Assembly: GCA_026874595.1 (NCBI GenBank)
Contig: CM049314.1
Coordinates: forward strand, 52,559,812-52,623,811
Direction of reading: 5' to 3'
DNA length: 64,000 nt
Source: Sipunculus nudus
Lineage: Eukaryota > Annelida > Sipuncula > Golfingiida > Sipunculidae
Shown here: positions 48,223 to 61,500 of the stretch, piece after piece
Numbering within the stretch: the first letter of the stretch is position 1
Layout: each line of letters starts with the position of its first letter
Position numbers and translations under genes: made by a program
The notes under the pieces: model-generated
Told to the model about the DNA's origin: nothing
Seen by the model: the letters and a program-made list of their open reading frames with translations, nothing else
The model's database searches: none

Positions 48223-51200
48223 AGCTCAGCTGACTATAAGTCATCTGAGCTATAGTCGTGGTCCATTGTCCGTCCCGTTGTCCGTCCGTCCGTCCGTCTG
48301 TCCGTCCGTAGATGTTACACATTTTGAAACCGTAAGACCTAAGCATCCACAATTCGATAACATAGTGTTAGACGTCACAAAGATCTCCTACCAAGCCGAA
48401 AACTGGGTCTTTGCTGGGAACTGCGTTCCTTTGAGAAATTAAAGAAAAACCTCAATTTTTTAATAAAAACCTATTTTCACACTTCAGGACTGCCTAATAT
48501 CAAAACCACTCATCTGGTTTTCCTCATATTAACCATAAATATTCCTCTATATAGTTCCTATGTACATGCCAGAAATTAGGTCTGTCTTATATAATTTAAA
48601 AAATTTATGGGCCAAAACTTATTGCACTTTGTAAAAAATCAGGAAAAATATTTGGTCAATTGACACAAAAAAATGTTAAAGCTAGGGACTTTTATTCAGT
48701 TATATAACTTTAATTAATCAAAATTAAATTGTATATACAAAATTAGATCAAAATCTATCAAATTTTTTAAAATATTAGCAAAAATATAAAATTGGTACCT
48801 TAAATTTTGCCCAAATTTGACCATGGCACGTTTTTTTCTCGTAAGTATATTTTATTTATTTTTCCCGGCTGGGATACATGTGGATTTAATCTGTTGAATT
48901 CTGAAATTTGAAAGTAAAAGTTTAAAAATTATTATAATTATTGAAGTTTTTGTATGCTCTAATTTATTTGCCATTGTATATCCAAGACCCCACTCTTGCT
49001 CACTACAGCCTTTCTTAGGTAACCTTATTAGTGATGCAGCACTGGCAGAACACCCCTGCTGTAATAAACATACACTTATTCTCATGGGCCCTACCCTAAC
49101 AACCCCCCCCCCCCCCCCGACCACCGCCATCACCAATTATCTTGCAATACATGGTTTGTTATTGTCAACTGTATTTCTTTAAATGTAAAGCTGTTTTTGA
49201 TCCAATGTGCACAACTTTTCTTGAAATATTAATTCAAGAAGTAATCCAAGAGATGCCACGTTGTTCTGATGTAGCATTTTTAAGAAATTATTTCTTTTTA
49301 AATAAATAAATAAAATATTAAACAAAATATTAACCCATCAGAAGGCATAGTTTGATAATATATGATAAAAATCATGGATAAATAAAGGTGCAATTTAAAA
49401 TTGTGAATTCTGGAGTGTTATTATCATATATTTATTGCTTTGCAAATTTAAAAATATATTTATAAAAAAAAAAGAATATATCTGTGTGCATTATGTGATG
49501 TTACCTGACCAAATAAGTATAAATGTTGATGCAATTTAGATTTGTTGATCAATTTAAATATCCAGATATATATGATATACTGTGAATATATAGTAAAATT
49601 TATAAACTTAAAAAAAAAATGACTTAACAAAAGAAAAAAATAGGATCTAATGCAAATATTTGTTCATTGTTTTCCTGTCTCAGTAGAATGGAAATTAAAG
49701 TTATTTGCTTTGTTTTCCATCTCTCTGCCAGTTTTTAAATATTTAAAAATAATTTCATTTAAATTAAATTTTATCCTTTACATATGTGCAGAGGTGCTGT
49801 AACTCCCACCAGTAAGCAGCATTGAATTTAATTTCATATTCTGTATTTATATCCAAAGGTGTTGTAACACCCCCTCCCCCCTTCATTGAGCCCTTGTTTA
49901 AGTTATTAGCATAAATAAAAAATTGATACCTTAATCAATACAATAAATTTTGTCCAAATTTGGCAAAGGCACGTTTTTTTCTTGTTAGCACTGTTGATTT
50001 TATTTTCACAGCATATATACATAAGGATTTAATCTTTTAAAATCTGAAATTTCAAAAGAATTGATTGATAAGAATAGCTTTTATTCAAGTTTTCATACAC
50101 AAGGTCAAGTGTTGTTACATCAAGCCCACCTAGTAGTACAGCCTTCATTTGTCTTAAGAAACAGCTCAGGCAGCTTGCCTTGGCTCAGCTTGGCCACTAC
50201 TAGCAAGCTTCTTCTCTGCCCTGTAGCCCCCCCCCCCCCCCCATTCCACAGATTGTGCATAAACTAGATAAATGTTATAATTTTCTGTTTTTTATTCTTT
50301 CTTATTCTAGGCTATGCTACATTTTAGATTTTGTATTGTACCACCAGGGTTACAATGATTAAAATGCACATTTAATTGTGCCCACAAATTGGTGTATTGC
50401 TATGAAGGTGTGGATATTCATCAGATAAGGAATTCCTTACTTCAGAAGAGTGAAAATTTTACCAAGTATGAAATTAACTATTAATTCCAATAATAAATTA
50501 TAGCTGAGATAGTTATTAGCACCATGATATTGTTTGTCTCTCATTCAACCAATAGTGTGTATACTTTATTTGAAAAGATGTTTATATTTTATCAAATGTA
50601 CTGGATCTTTTATTTCGGTGAATAAAATTTAGCAAACTCCAATGTACAAAACATTTTAATTGTGGTTCAAGGAATAATCTTGAAGATGCCAAGTTGTGGC
50701 ATTATTTTGTTTTTAATTCAGTTTAAACATTTGTGATTTAAAAATAATTTAATATATGTGTATGCATAATATGACCCTTATATAAGCTACACTCTGGATA
50801 AATAATGATTGCAACTTAGAACTGATATTTTAACTGATATTTTCAGATTTTTACTTTTAAATTAAAAAAATGAATCTGATAAAAACTTTTAATGGAAAAA
50901 GTGGAGACGTTAAAAAAAAATAGGCCTTAATATAAACTTAAATGCATTAAATCCTTAAAATTGAAATAAAGTTATCAGTCCATTCTGTTCAGTTGCCTGT
51001 CCATCTGTAAATTATTCATATGCGTCACAGTATCTCAAAACTTTTACTGTTTTACTTCATGACAGTCTTTTCAGAGTATTAGTTGTGCAATCATATATTT
51101 AGAACTTTACTATAACTAAGTAGGAGGGCCCTTTCCTATTAGCTTCTCATATGCTTATATATATGATACACATTACAATAGAATATTTTGCATATTTTGC

Positions 51201-51254
51201 CTTTGGAAAAAATTTAAACTTCAGCTGAGCGCCGTGACCCATGGGTCCCTTGTT
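48223..51254 (+). mobile_element. Long family C element (copy C3)
   Basis: 5' end AGCTCAGCTGACT (48223-48235), then TCCGTCCGTCCGTCCGTC text. 3' end CAGCTGAGC (51222-51230), hairpin GACCCATGGGTC (51235-51246) and TTGTTTT. The 3-kb body has two related halves: text near 48780-48845 (CATGGCACGTTTTTTTCTCG) recurs at about 49905-49990 (AAGGCACGTTTTTTTCTTGT), and 49210-49300 parallels 50640-50720. Sixteen-base C runs lie at 49103-49118 and 50227-50242. No protein-coding frame is convincing. Confidence 0.55.
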
Positions 51255-51289
51255 TTCTGATTTTTATGAATATTTTTCTATTATAAAAA

Positions 51290-52607
51290 AATGACAACAG
51301 TCATGTCAGTTTCTCAGCTGTGATTCCATCTAGTGTCCCAAAACCTGGTGCGTTTTTTATCACAAGTGGATGCCCTATAGTGATCACCCTGTCTGTCTGT
51401 CTGTTCATCTGTCTAGCTGTCCATCTGTTCATCCACACAAATTTGTTTCCAGATGATAACTCTAGGTTGGATTGACATATGGATTTCAAACATACATGGC
51501 CCACCACCAAAAAAAGAACCTGTATGTTTTTTTGGTTATAATGTCAAAGGTCAAAGGTAAAGTTCACAAGACTCAATTATTTAAAAAGAGTATGGCTGCA
51601 TTTCAAGCCAAGCTTTATATCCCTAACTCTCCATCTTGCACATTTACCGGACTTGCCAGTATGGGGAGAGTATAAATGAATTTGGGGTCACAAAGTCAAA
51701 GGTCGAGGTTACAGGGGCCATCTATTCACAAATTAGTTTCCAGATGATAACTGCAGTTTAATTTGACATATTGGTTTCAAATTTAATTTATATATGGCTC
51801 ACCACTAAAGTAAGAACCCTGTAGATTTTGGGGTCCAAAGGTCAAGTCAAAGGACCCATTTCTTTAAAAGGAATGTGTATGCATTTCAAGCCAAACTTTT
51901 CATCACAAACCTTCCATCTTCAAGATTTTACTCACCTGCCAATAAGGGTAGTGTCATATCAACCCTCTGGCATTACGACCAGATTACTAGGTCCAGAGTG
52001 AGTGTCATTACATCCATGTCTGAGGAACGCATTAATGAAGATGCAAATATTTTCGTCATTTCTGACAATGCTTCATGGCCTACAGGTACACTGTCAGTCA
52101 ACATAAACCAGACCAATTGTTAGCATTTTTTGTGTACTTTCTAATAATACCAAACATGCGCGAGAAAAGTTCCGTTTTAACCCAGCACATTGGTAAACCC
52201 TTTGGCGTGTTTGTTGAATTTATGACCGCATGAACACAAGCATGGCTCGCACGGGTTACAGGACGCAGGCAGCTTGCAGGCGATACAGGACCTGTGTCCA
52301 TGGAGATGGTATTTCAGTTTCGGTTGTGAGCTCACATGTATACTATTCTGTAAATTCATTATTTTTAACATAATATTGAGATTATGGGCTGTAACCATGA
52401 TATGATTGCAACCTGATGCAAGACCACTGCAATACATTCCTGGATATAATTTGTATATCATGACTCGAGTAGGCTTACCAGCCCAATTATCCTATTGCCT
52501 ACTGAGTCAGGTTGTCACGGCTACAATAAGGGAAGATTCTTTTCGATTTGGGGCCATAGGGTCAAAGGTCAAGGTGACAGGGCCCATCCATTCATAAATT
52601 AGTTTTT
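51290..52607. repeat. Family F modular repeat
   Basis: Repeating modules with AATTTGTTTCCAGATGATAA (51440), a variant at 51730, and GTCAAAGGTCAAGGTGACAG near 52561. Similar modules reappear after the family C copy, at 53880-54290. So that C copy is inserted in, or adjacent to, family F. A minus-strand cysteine-rich frame at 52177-52461 lies between modules. Confidence 0.45.
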
Positions 52608-53878
52608 AGCTCAGCTGACTGTAAGTCATCTGAGCTACAGCGATCACTCTTTGTCTGTCATCTGTCTGGCCGTCTGTCCATTAACAAGGCACAAATTGTA
52701 ACCACTAGACCTGGAATCGTCTTACTTCACATCCAGAGAGGTCCATGAAAAATCTCCTTGGAATCCTGGAATTAGGTCTCTGTTACCCATATTCTTCAAG
52801 CTATGGGGCTCTGAAGTACCCCTTAGAATAATGAATAATTTGATACAAAAGCTCAAATATCTGAACAACTAATGCATTGATCACAATGCTTCTTTGCATG
52901 GATATTGATCATATAGTGTTTCACCAGTTTCTGCAGACTGGTGGAGCCACCTGTATTTTTTCAATTTACAGTTTTTTTTTCTCTATTTTTGAGACCTCAA
53001 AATTTGCCGTCATCTGTTAACAGGGCACAAATCATTACCCCTGGACCTTGAATCTTCTCACTTTACATCTAGAGAGGTCCATGAAAGGTCTTCTTGGAAA
53101 CCTAAAATTAGGTCTCTGTTACCCATAGCCTCCGAGCTATGGGTCTTAGAAGTACCTCCCAAAATAACTAAAAATTTGATACAAAAGCTCTGGTATCTGA
53201 ACAACTATTGCATTGATCACCCTGATTCTTTGCATGCATATTCATCATGGAGTGTTTCATCATTTCTTGCAGACTTGTGGCACCATCTAAATTTAAAAAA
53301 CAAATTTAACACATTTTTTTATCTCTATTTATGAGACCTTCAGAGATGCGGTCGTCCCTTAACAGGGCTCAATTTGTAATGATTGGTCCTAGAATCTTCA
53401 AACTTGACATCCAGGGAGATCTGTGAAAAAAACCCTTCAAAACATTAAGTAAGATCTCTGTTACCCATATTTTCTGTGCTATGGGGCTTATAAGCACCCT
53501 TCAGAATAATTGAAAATTTGATACCAAAGTAGGGCACAAATCATAACCATGGGGCCCAGAATCTTACTTGACATCCTGAGAGTTCCTCAAAAGTTGTCCC
53601 CAGAAAACTGAAATTGGGTCACAGTGACCTATATTTTCAGAGTTTAGGGATATGTTTGAGCACCCTAGAAATAATGCAAAATACACACAAATTGCCAGAT
53701 TCCTCATGAAAGGCTGGTTGGATTGTCATCAAATTTGTTGTGCTTATGGGTCTTGATGAACTTAAGCTAATATGCATGAACAATGATGCCACCTACATTA
53801 TCTTAATTAGTTGTCTGTGCAAGGACATATTATCAACATGTCAGTCGGCTGAGCGTCATGACCCACGGGTCACTTGTT
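52608..53878 (+). mobile_element. Family C Helentron-like element, complete copy (C5)
   Basis: 1,271 bp. 5' AGCTCAGCTGACT (52608-52620); 3' GTCGGCTGAGC (53844-53854), hairpin TGACCCACGGGTCA (53859-53872) and CTTGTT. Inside are about three modules (52690, 53010 and 53360), each with ACAGGGC, then CTAGAATCTT-like text and GAGAGGTCCATGAAA-like text. It is the best reference for the family in this window. Confidence 0.65.
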
Positions 53879-54330
53879 GGATGATAATTCTGTTTAGGCT
53901 AGACAGATTGGCTTCAAACTTGATTTATTAATGACCTACCATTTAAGTAAGAAACATTTTGATTCTCAGGGTCCAGAGGTCAATGGTGAAGGTCACAGGA
54001 GCCACATCTTTAAAAGGATTGTGGATGCACTGTAAATCAAACTTTTCATCCCAAACTTTCCATCTTTCACACATGGCTTACTTGCCCAAAGTGGAAGAAA
54101 TCTTTAGATTTTGAGGTTACCTGGTCAGAGGTCAAAGTCACTAGACCCACTTTTTTTAAAAGATTGTTACAATAATCTAAATGCTGCAAATTCAAGGATA
54201 ATAAGTTCTCAGAATTTTTTGTCACAAGGTCATTGGTTAAGGTCACAGGACTTTCATTCTGAAAAATTTCTTTAAAAATATCCTTATAGAAAAATACAGC
54301 TGAGCGTTGAGACCCCTGGGTCCCTAGGTA
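53879..54330. repeat. Family F modules ending in a family C-like 3' hairpin
   Basis: Modules with GATGATAATTCTGTTTAGGC and GGTCACAGGAGCCAC text. At 54297-54330 stands CAGCTGAGCGTTGAGACCCC then TGGGTCCC, a degraded family C-type 3' end, suggesting that F uses the same or a related terminus. Confidence 0.45.
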
Positions 54331-54949
54331 TGGTAAGGCTCACATGCTATGGCCCATATTAATATGCTCGAGCACAAGCAATGTATGAATGATACTTCAG
54401 TAATGCTTATATGAGTGAACTGCTCAGTTGTTACAAAAGTGCTCTTGTGTAAACTGCTCAGTTGCTTTCTAACGGTGTAGGGAGCCTAGCTTTGCAGGGC
54501 TTAGCTGAAGTTTTCACACCTTTGCCGTGGCAAAACCATTGGCTAAGAACTAAATAATAATAAGGGTCACCAATGGGCTTTAACACTTAACTGCAGGCCC
54601 TTGTGACTTGTAATTTTACAAAAAAAAACTAATGGAAGGTATTTACATGCTTGAAAAATGTTTTGTTAAATACAAATAAATTTTTGGTTTCCCATTTAAA
54701 TTTTTTTGAAAAAAGAATTTTTGAAAAAACAGAGTTTGCAAAAATGGCGCTCTTCTGTATATGGAGAATGGAAATATGCTTTTTTTCTACTCAGCTGAAA
54801 GTGAACTGAGCTGTAGATATTTAGCATATATTTTCCATGTGTGTGACAACCAGGGATGCAATGGAAATTATCGCACCTGTGGATTTCAAATTTTATATAC
54901 CATTACGTGTATATTAGTTTCTGTCTAAGCCTGGATGGATGAATGTGAC
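54331..54949 (+). other. Unassigned intron 9 segment
   Basis: AT-rich, with no coding signal or tandem repeat. A degraded family C-like 5' end (CTCAGCTGAAAGTGAACTGA) lies at about 54792-54811. Confidence 0.5.
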
Positions 54950-55430
54950 TTTAGCCCATTTCATCCCCTTATGTCCTGCTGTTTTTTGCTTTTAAATTTT
55001 AATTATTTAAATTTTAAAGGAAAAAATGGTCATGATTAAAGGACCATTATATATAAATACCTACCTTATACCTTCTTTAAGAAAAAGAATTATTTAAAAA
55101 TATGAAAAATAGTCTACATTTTACAACATATCAGACCCATTTATGGTGGTCAAGGTCATAAGTCACATGCAAAAACAGTCTCAATTGATAGGATCATATC
55201 ATGTTAACACACAGAAAAATATAGTAACCCAATACAAAGATAAACTAATGCAGGGCACATATGATCTGTCAGATCATTCTAAAGAGTAAAAAAAAATTGT
55301 AAAATTCTTAATTGCTACATCAGGTCCTGACTTCAGTATGCACCTTTCTAGGAAATTATTGAAAAACATAATTATCTCCTAGAAACAGGTGGAAACAGTT
55401 TGGTGGAATTGATTTTAACAAAATTTGGCA
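54950..55430. repeat. Family E interspersed repeat, copy 2
   Basis: Aligns through most of its length with 33480-34015, including CTACATTTTACAACATATCA and AATTCTTAAT(C/T)GC. It is also followed by a GTGGAATTGA-like right end. Two copies in one gene support an interspersed element. Confidence 0.55.
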
Positions 55431-55563
55431 GAGTTTCACCAGTATTAATTTTAATCCATACTAACTGGAAACTATGTATCATGTATTTTTAGGAATTAAA
55501 GGCTCAAACTTAGTTCACCTATTCAGAACAGAAGGAAAGATATAGATTATGATATTGAGATGA
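55431..55563 (+). other. Short unassigned spacer before the terminal array
   Basis: 133 bp without recognised features. Confidence 0.5.
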
Positions 55564-58500
55564 TATGGTTTATGATTTTGTGTTTGATGGGAACCTTATT
55601 TAATGGATATGGTTTATGATCCTGTGTATAATAAAACCCTATTTAGCTGCATGTACACTAAATAGGGTTTCCATTAAACATGGGATCATAAACCATGTAC
55701 ACTAAATAGGGTTCCAATTAAACATGGGATCATAAACCATGTACACTAAAAAGGGTTCCAATTAAACATGGGATCATAAAACCATGTACACTAAATAGGG
55801 TTCCCATTAAACACAGGATCATAAACCATGTACACTAAATAGGGTTCCAATTAAACATGGGATCATAAACCATGTACAGTAAATAAGGTTCCAATTAAAC
55901 ATGGGCTCATAAACCATGTACACTAAATAGGGTTTCAATTAAACATGGGATCATAAAACCATGTACACTAAATAGGGTTCCCATTAAACATGGGATCATA
56001 AACCATGTACACTAAATAAGGTTCCTATTAAACAGGGGATCATAAACCATGTACACTAAATAGGGTTCCCATTAAACACAGGATCATAAACCATGTACAC
56101 TAAACAGTGTTCCCATTAAACACGGGATGATAAACCATAAACACTAAACACGGGATCATAAACCATGTACACTAAATAGGGTTCCAATTAAACACAGGAT
56201 CATAAACCATATTCACTAAATAGGGTCCCTTTAAACACAGGATCATAAACCATGTACACTAAATAGGGTTCCCTTTAAACACAGTCATAAACCATGTACA
56301 CTAAATAGGGTTCCCATTAAACACGGGATCATAAACCATGTACACTAAATAGGGTTCCCATTTAACGTGGGATCATGAACCATGTACGCTAAATAGAGTT
56401 CCAATTAAACACGGGATCATAAACCATGTACACTAAATAGGGTTCCAATTAAACATGGGATCATAAACCATGTACACTAAGAAGGGTTCCAATTAAACAC
56501 AGGATCATAAACCATATACACTAAATAGGGTCCCTTTAAACACAGGATCATAAACCATATACACTAAATAGGGTTCCCTTTAAACACAGTCATAAACCAT
56601 GTTCACTAAAGAGGGTTCCCATTAAACACGTGATCATAAACCATGTACACTAAATAGGGTTCCCATTTAACACGGGATCATGAACCATATACACTAAATA
56701 GGGTCCCTTTAAACACAGGATCATAAACCATTTACACTAAATAGGGTTCCCTTTAATCACAGTCATAAACCATGTACACTAAATAGGGTTCCCATCAAAC
56801 ACAGGATCATAAACCATGTACACCAAATAGGGTTCCCATTAAACCAGGATCATAAACCATGTAGACTAAATAGGATTCAAATTAAACATGGGATCATAAA
56901 CCATGTACACTAAATAAGGTTCCTATTAAACAGGGGATCATAAACCATGTACACTAAATAGGGTTCCCATTAAACACAGGATCATAAACCATGTACACTA
57001 AACAGTGTTCCCATTAAACACGGGATCATAAACCATAAACACTAAACACGGGATCATAAACCATGTACACTAAGTAGGGTTCCAATTAAACACAGGATCA
57101 TAAACCATATACACTAAATAGGGTTCCCTTTAAACACAGTCATAAACCATGTACACTAAATAGGGTTCCAATTAAACACGGGATCATAAACCATGTACAC
57201 TAAATAGGGTTCCAATTAAACATGGGATCATAAACCATGTACACTAAATAGGGTTCCCATTAAACACAGGATCATTAACCATGTACACTAAATAAGGTTC
57301 CCATTAAACAGGGGATCATAAACCATGTACACTTAATAGGGTTCCAGTTAAACATGGGATAATAAACCTTGTACACTAAATAGGGTTCCAATAAAACATG
57401 GGATCATAAACCATGTACACTAAATAGGATTCAAATTAAACATGGGATCATAAACCATGTACACTAAATAAGGTTCCTATTAAACAGGGGATCATAAACC
57501 ATGTACACTAAATAGGGTTCCCATTTAACACAGGATCATAAACCATGTACACTAAACAGTGTTCCCATTAAACATGGGATCATAAACCATAAACACTAAA
57601 CACGGGATCATAACCCATGTACACTAAGTAGGGTTCCAATTAAACACAGGATCATAAACCATATACACTAAATAGGGTCCCTTTAAACACAGGATCATAA
57701 ACCATATACACTAAATAGGGTTCCCTTTAAACACAGTCATAAACCATGTACACTAAAGAGGGTTCCCATTAAACACGTGATCATAAACCATGTACACTAA
57801 ATAGGGTTCCCATTTAACACGGGATCATGAACCATATACACTAAATAGGGTCCCTTTAAACACAGGATCATAAACCATTTACACTAAATAGGGTTCCCTT
57901 TAATCACAGTCATAAACCATGTACACTAAATAGGGTTCCCATCAAACACAGGATCATAAACCATGTACACTAAATAGGGTTCCCATTAAACCAGGATCAT
58001 AAACCATGTAGACTAAATAGGATTCAAATTAAACATGGGATCATAAACCATGTACACTAAATAAGGTTCCTATTAAACAGGGGATCATAAACCATGTACA
58101 CTAAATAGGGTTCCCATTAAACACAGGATCATAAACCATGTACACTAAACAGTGTTCCCATTAAACACGGGATCATAAACCTTAAACACTAAACACGGGA
58201 TCATAAACCATGTACACTTAGTAGGGTTCCAATTAAACACAGGATCATAAACCATATACACTAAATGGGGGTCCCTTTAAACACAGTCATAAACCATGTA
58301 CACTAAATAGGGTTCCCATTAAACACGCGATCATAAAGCATGTACACTAAATAGGGTTCCCATTAAACACGGGATCATGAACCATATACACTAAATAGGG
58401 TCCCTTTAAACACAGGATCATAAACCATATACACTAATTAGGGTTCCCTTTAAACACAGTCATAAACCATGTACACTAAATAGGGTTCCCATTAAACACG

Positions 58501-61500
58501 CAATCATAAACCATGTACACTAAATAGGGTTCCCATTTAACACGGGATCATGAACCATATACACTAAATAGGGTCCCTTTAAACACAGGATCATAAACCA
58601 TTTACACTAAATAGGGTTCCCTTTAAACACATTCATAAACCATGTACACTAAATAGGGTTCCCATTAAACACAGGATCATAAACCATTTACACTAAATAG
58701 GGTTCCCATAAAACCAGGATCATAAACCATGTACACTAAATAGGATTCAAATTAAACATGGGATCATAAACCATGTACACTAAATAAGGTTCCTATTAAA
58801 CAGGGGATCATAAACCATGTACACTAAATAAGGTTCCTATTAAACAGGGGATCATAAACCATGTACACTAAATAGGGTTCCCATTAAACACAGGATCATA
58901 AACCATGTACACTAAACAGTGTTTCCATTAAACACGGGATCATAAACCATGTACACTAAATAGGGTTCCCATTAAACAGGGGATCATAAACCATTTACAC
59001 TAAATAGGGTTCCCATTAAACACAGGATCATAAACCATGTACACTAAACAGTGTTCCCATTAAACACAGGATCATAAACCATAAACACTAAACACGGGAT
59101 CATAAACCATGTACACTAAGTAGGGCTCCTATTAAACAGGGGATCATAAACCATGTACACTAAATAGGGTTCCCATTAAACATGGGATCATAAACCATGT
59201 ACACTAAATAAGGTTCCTATTAAACAGGGGATCATAAACCATGTACACTAAATAGGGTTCCCATTAAACACAGGATCATAAACCATGTACACTAAACAGT
59301 GTTCCCATTAAACACGGGATGATAAACCATAAACACTAAACACGGGATCATAAACCATGTACACTAAGTAGGGTTCCAATTAAACACAGGATCATAAACC
59401 ATATACACTAAATAGGGTTCCCTTTAAACACAGTCATAAACCATGTTCACTAAATAGGGTTCCCATTAAACACGCGATCATAAACCATGTACACTAAATA
59501 GGGTTCCCATTTAACACGGGATCATGAACCATGTACGCTAAATAGGGTTCCAATTAAACATGGGATCATAAACCATGTACACTAAATAGAGTTCCAATTA
59601 AACATGGGATCATAAACCATGTACACTTAATATAGGTTCCCATTAAACACACGATCATAAACCATGTACACTTAATAGGGTTCCCATTTAACACGGGATC
59701 ATGAACCATATACACTAAATAGGGTCCCTTTAAACACAGGATCATAAACCATTTACACTAAATAAGGTTCCCTTTAAACACAGTCATAAACCATGTACAC
59801 TAAATAGGGTTCCCATTAAACACAGGATCATAAACCATGTACACTAAATAGGGTTCCCATAAAACCAGGATCATAAACCATGTACACTAAATAGGATTCA
59901 AATTAAACATGGGATCATAAACCATGTACACTAAATGAGGTTCCTATTAAACAGGGGATCATAAACCATGTACACTAAATAGGGTTCCCATTAAACACAG
60001 GATCATAAACCATGTACACTAAACAGTGTTCCCATTAAAGACGGGATCATAAACCATAAACACTAAACACGGGATCATAAACCATGTACACTAAATAGGG
60101 TTCCCATTAAACAGGGGATCATTAACCATGTACACTAAATAGGGTTCCCATTAAACACAGGATCATACACTAAAGTACACTAAGTAGGGTTCCAATTAAA
60201 CACAGGGTCATAAACCATATACACGAAATAGGGTCCCTTTAAACACAAGATCATAAGCCATATACACTAAATAGGGTTCCCTTTAAACACAGTCATAAAC
60301 CATGTACACTAAATAGGGTTCCCATTAAACATGCGATCATAAACCATGTACACTAAATAGGGTTCCCATTTAACACGGGATCATGAACCATATACACTAA
60401 ATAGGGTCCCTTTAAACACAGGATCATAAACCATTTACACTAAATAGGGTTCCCTTTAAACACAGTCATAAACCATGTACACTAAATAGGGTTCCCATTA
60501 AACACAGGATCATAAACCATGTACACTAAATAGGGTTCCCATTAAACATGGGATCATAAACCATGTACACTAAATAGGATTCAAATTAAACATGGGATCA
60601 TAAACCATGTACACTAAATAAGGTTCCTATTAAACAGGGGATCATAAACCATGTACACTAAATAGGGTTCCCATTAAACACAGGATCATAAACCATGTAC
60701 ACTAAACAGTGTTCCCATTAAACACAGGATCATAAACCATAAACACTAAACCATGTACACTAAATAGGGTTCCCATTAAACACAGGATCATAAACCATGT
60801 ACACTAAATAAAGTTCCCATTAAACAGGGGATCATAAACCATGTACACTTAATAGGGTTCCAGTTAAACATAGGATCATAAACCATGTACACTAAGTAGG
60901 GTTCCAATTAAACACAGGATCATAAACCATATACACTAAATAGGGTCCCTTTAAACACAGGATCATAAACCATATACACTAAATAGGGTTCCCATTAAAC
61001 ACGGGATCATAAACCATGTACACTAAATAGGGTTCCCATTTAACACGGGATCATGAACCATGTACACTAAATAGGGTTTCAATTAAACACAGGATCATAA
61101 ACCATGTACACTAAATAGGGTTCCCATTAAACACAGGATCATAAACCATGTTCACTAAATAAGGTTCCCATTAAACAGGGGGTCATAAACCATGTACACT
61201 TAATAGGGTTCCAGTTAAACATGGGATAATAAACCTTGTACAGTAAATAGGGTTCCAGTTAAACATGGGATCATAAACCATGTACACTAAATAGGGTTCA
61301 AATTAAACACAGGATCATAAACCATGTACACTTAATAGGGTTCCCATTAAACACAGGATCATAAACCATGTACACTAAATAGGGTTCCAATTAAACATGG
61401 GATCAATAACCATGTACACTATATAGGGTTCCCACTAAACACAGGATCATAAACCATGTACACTAAATAGGGTTCAAATTAAACACGGGATCATAAACCA

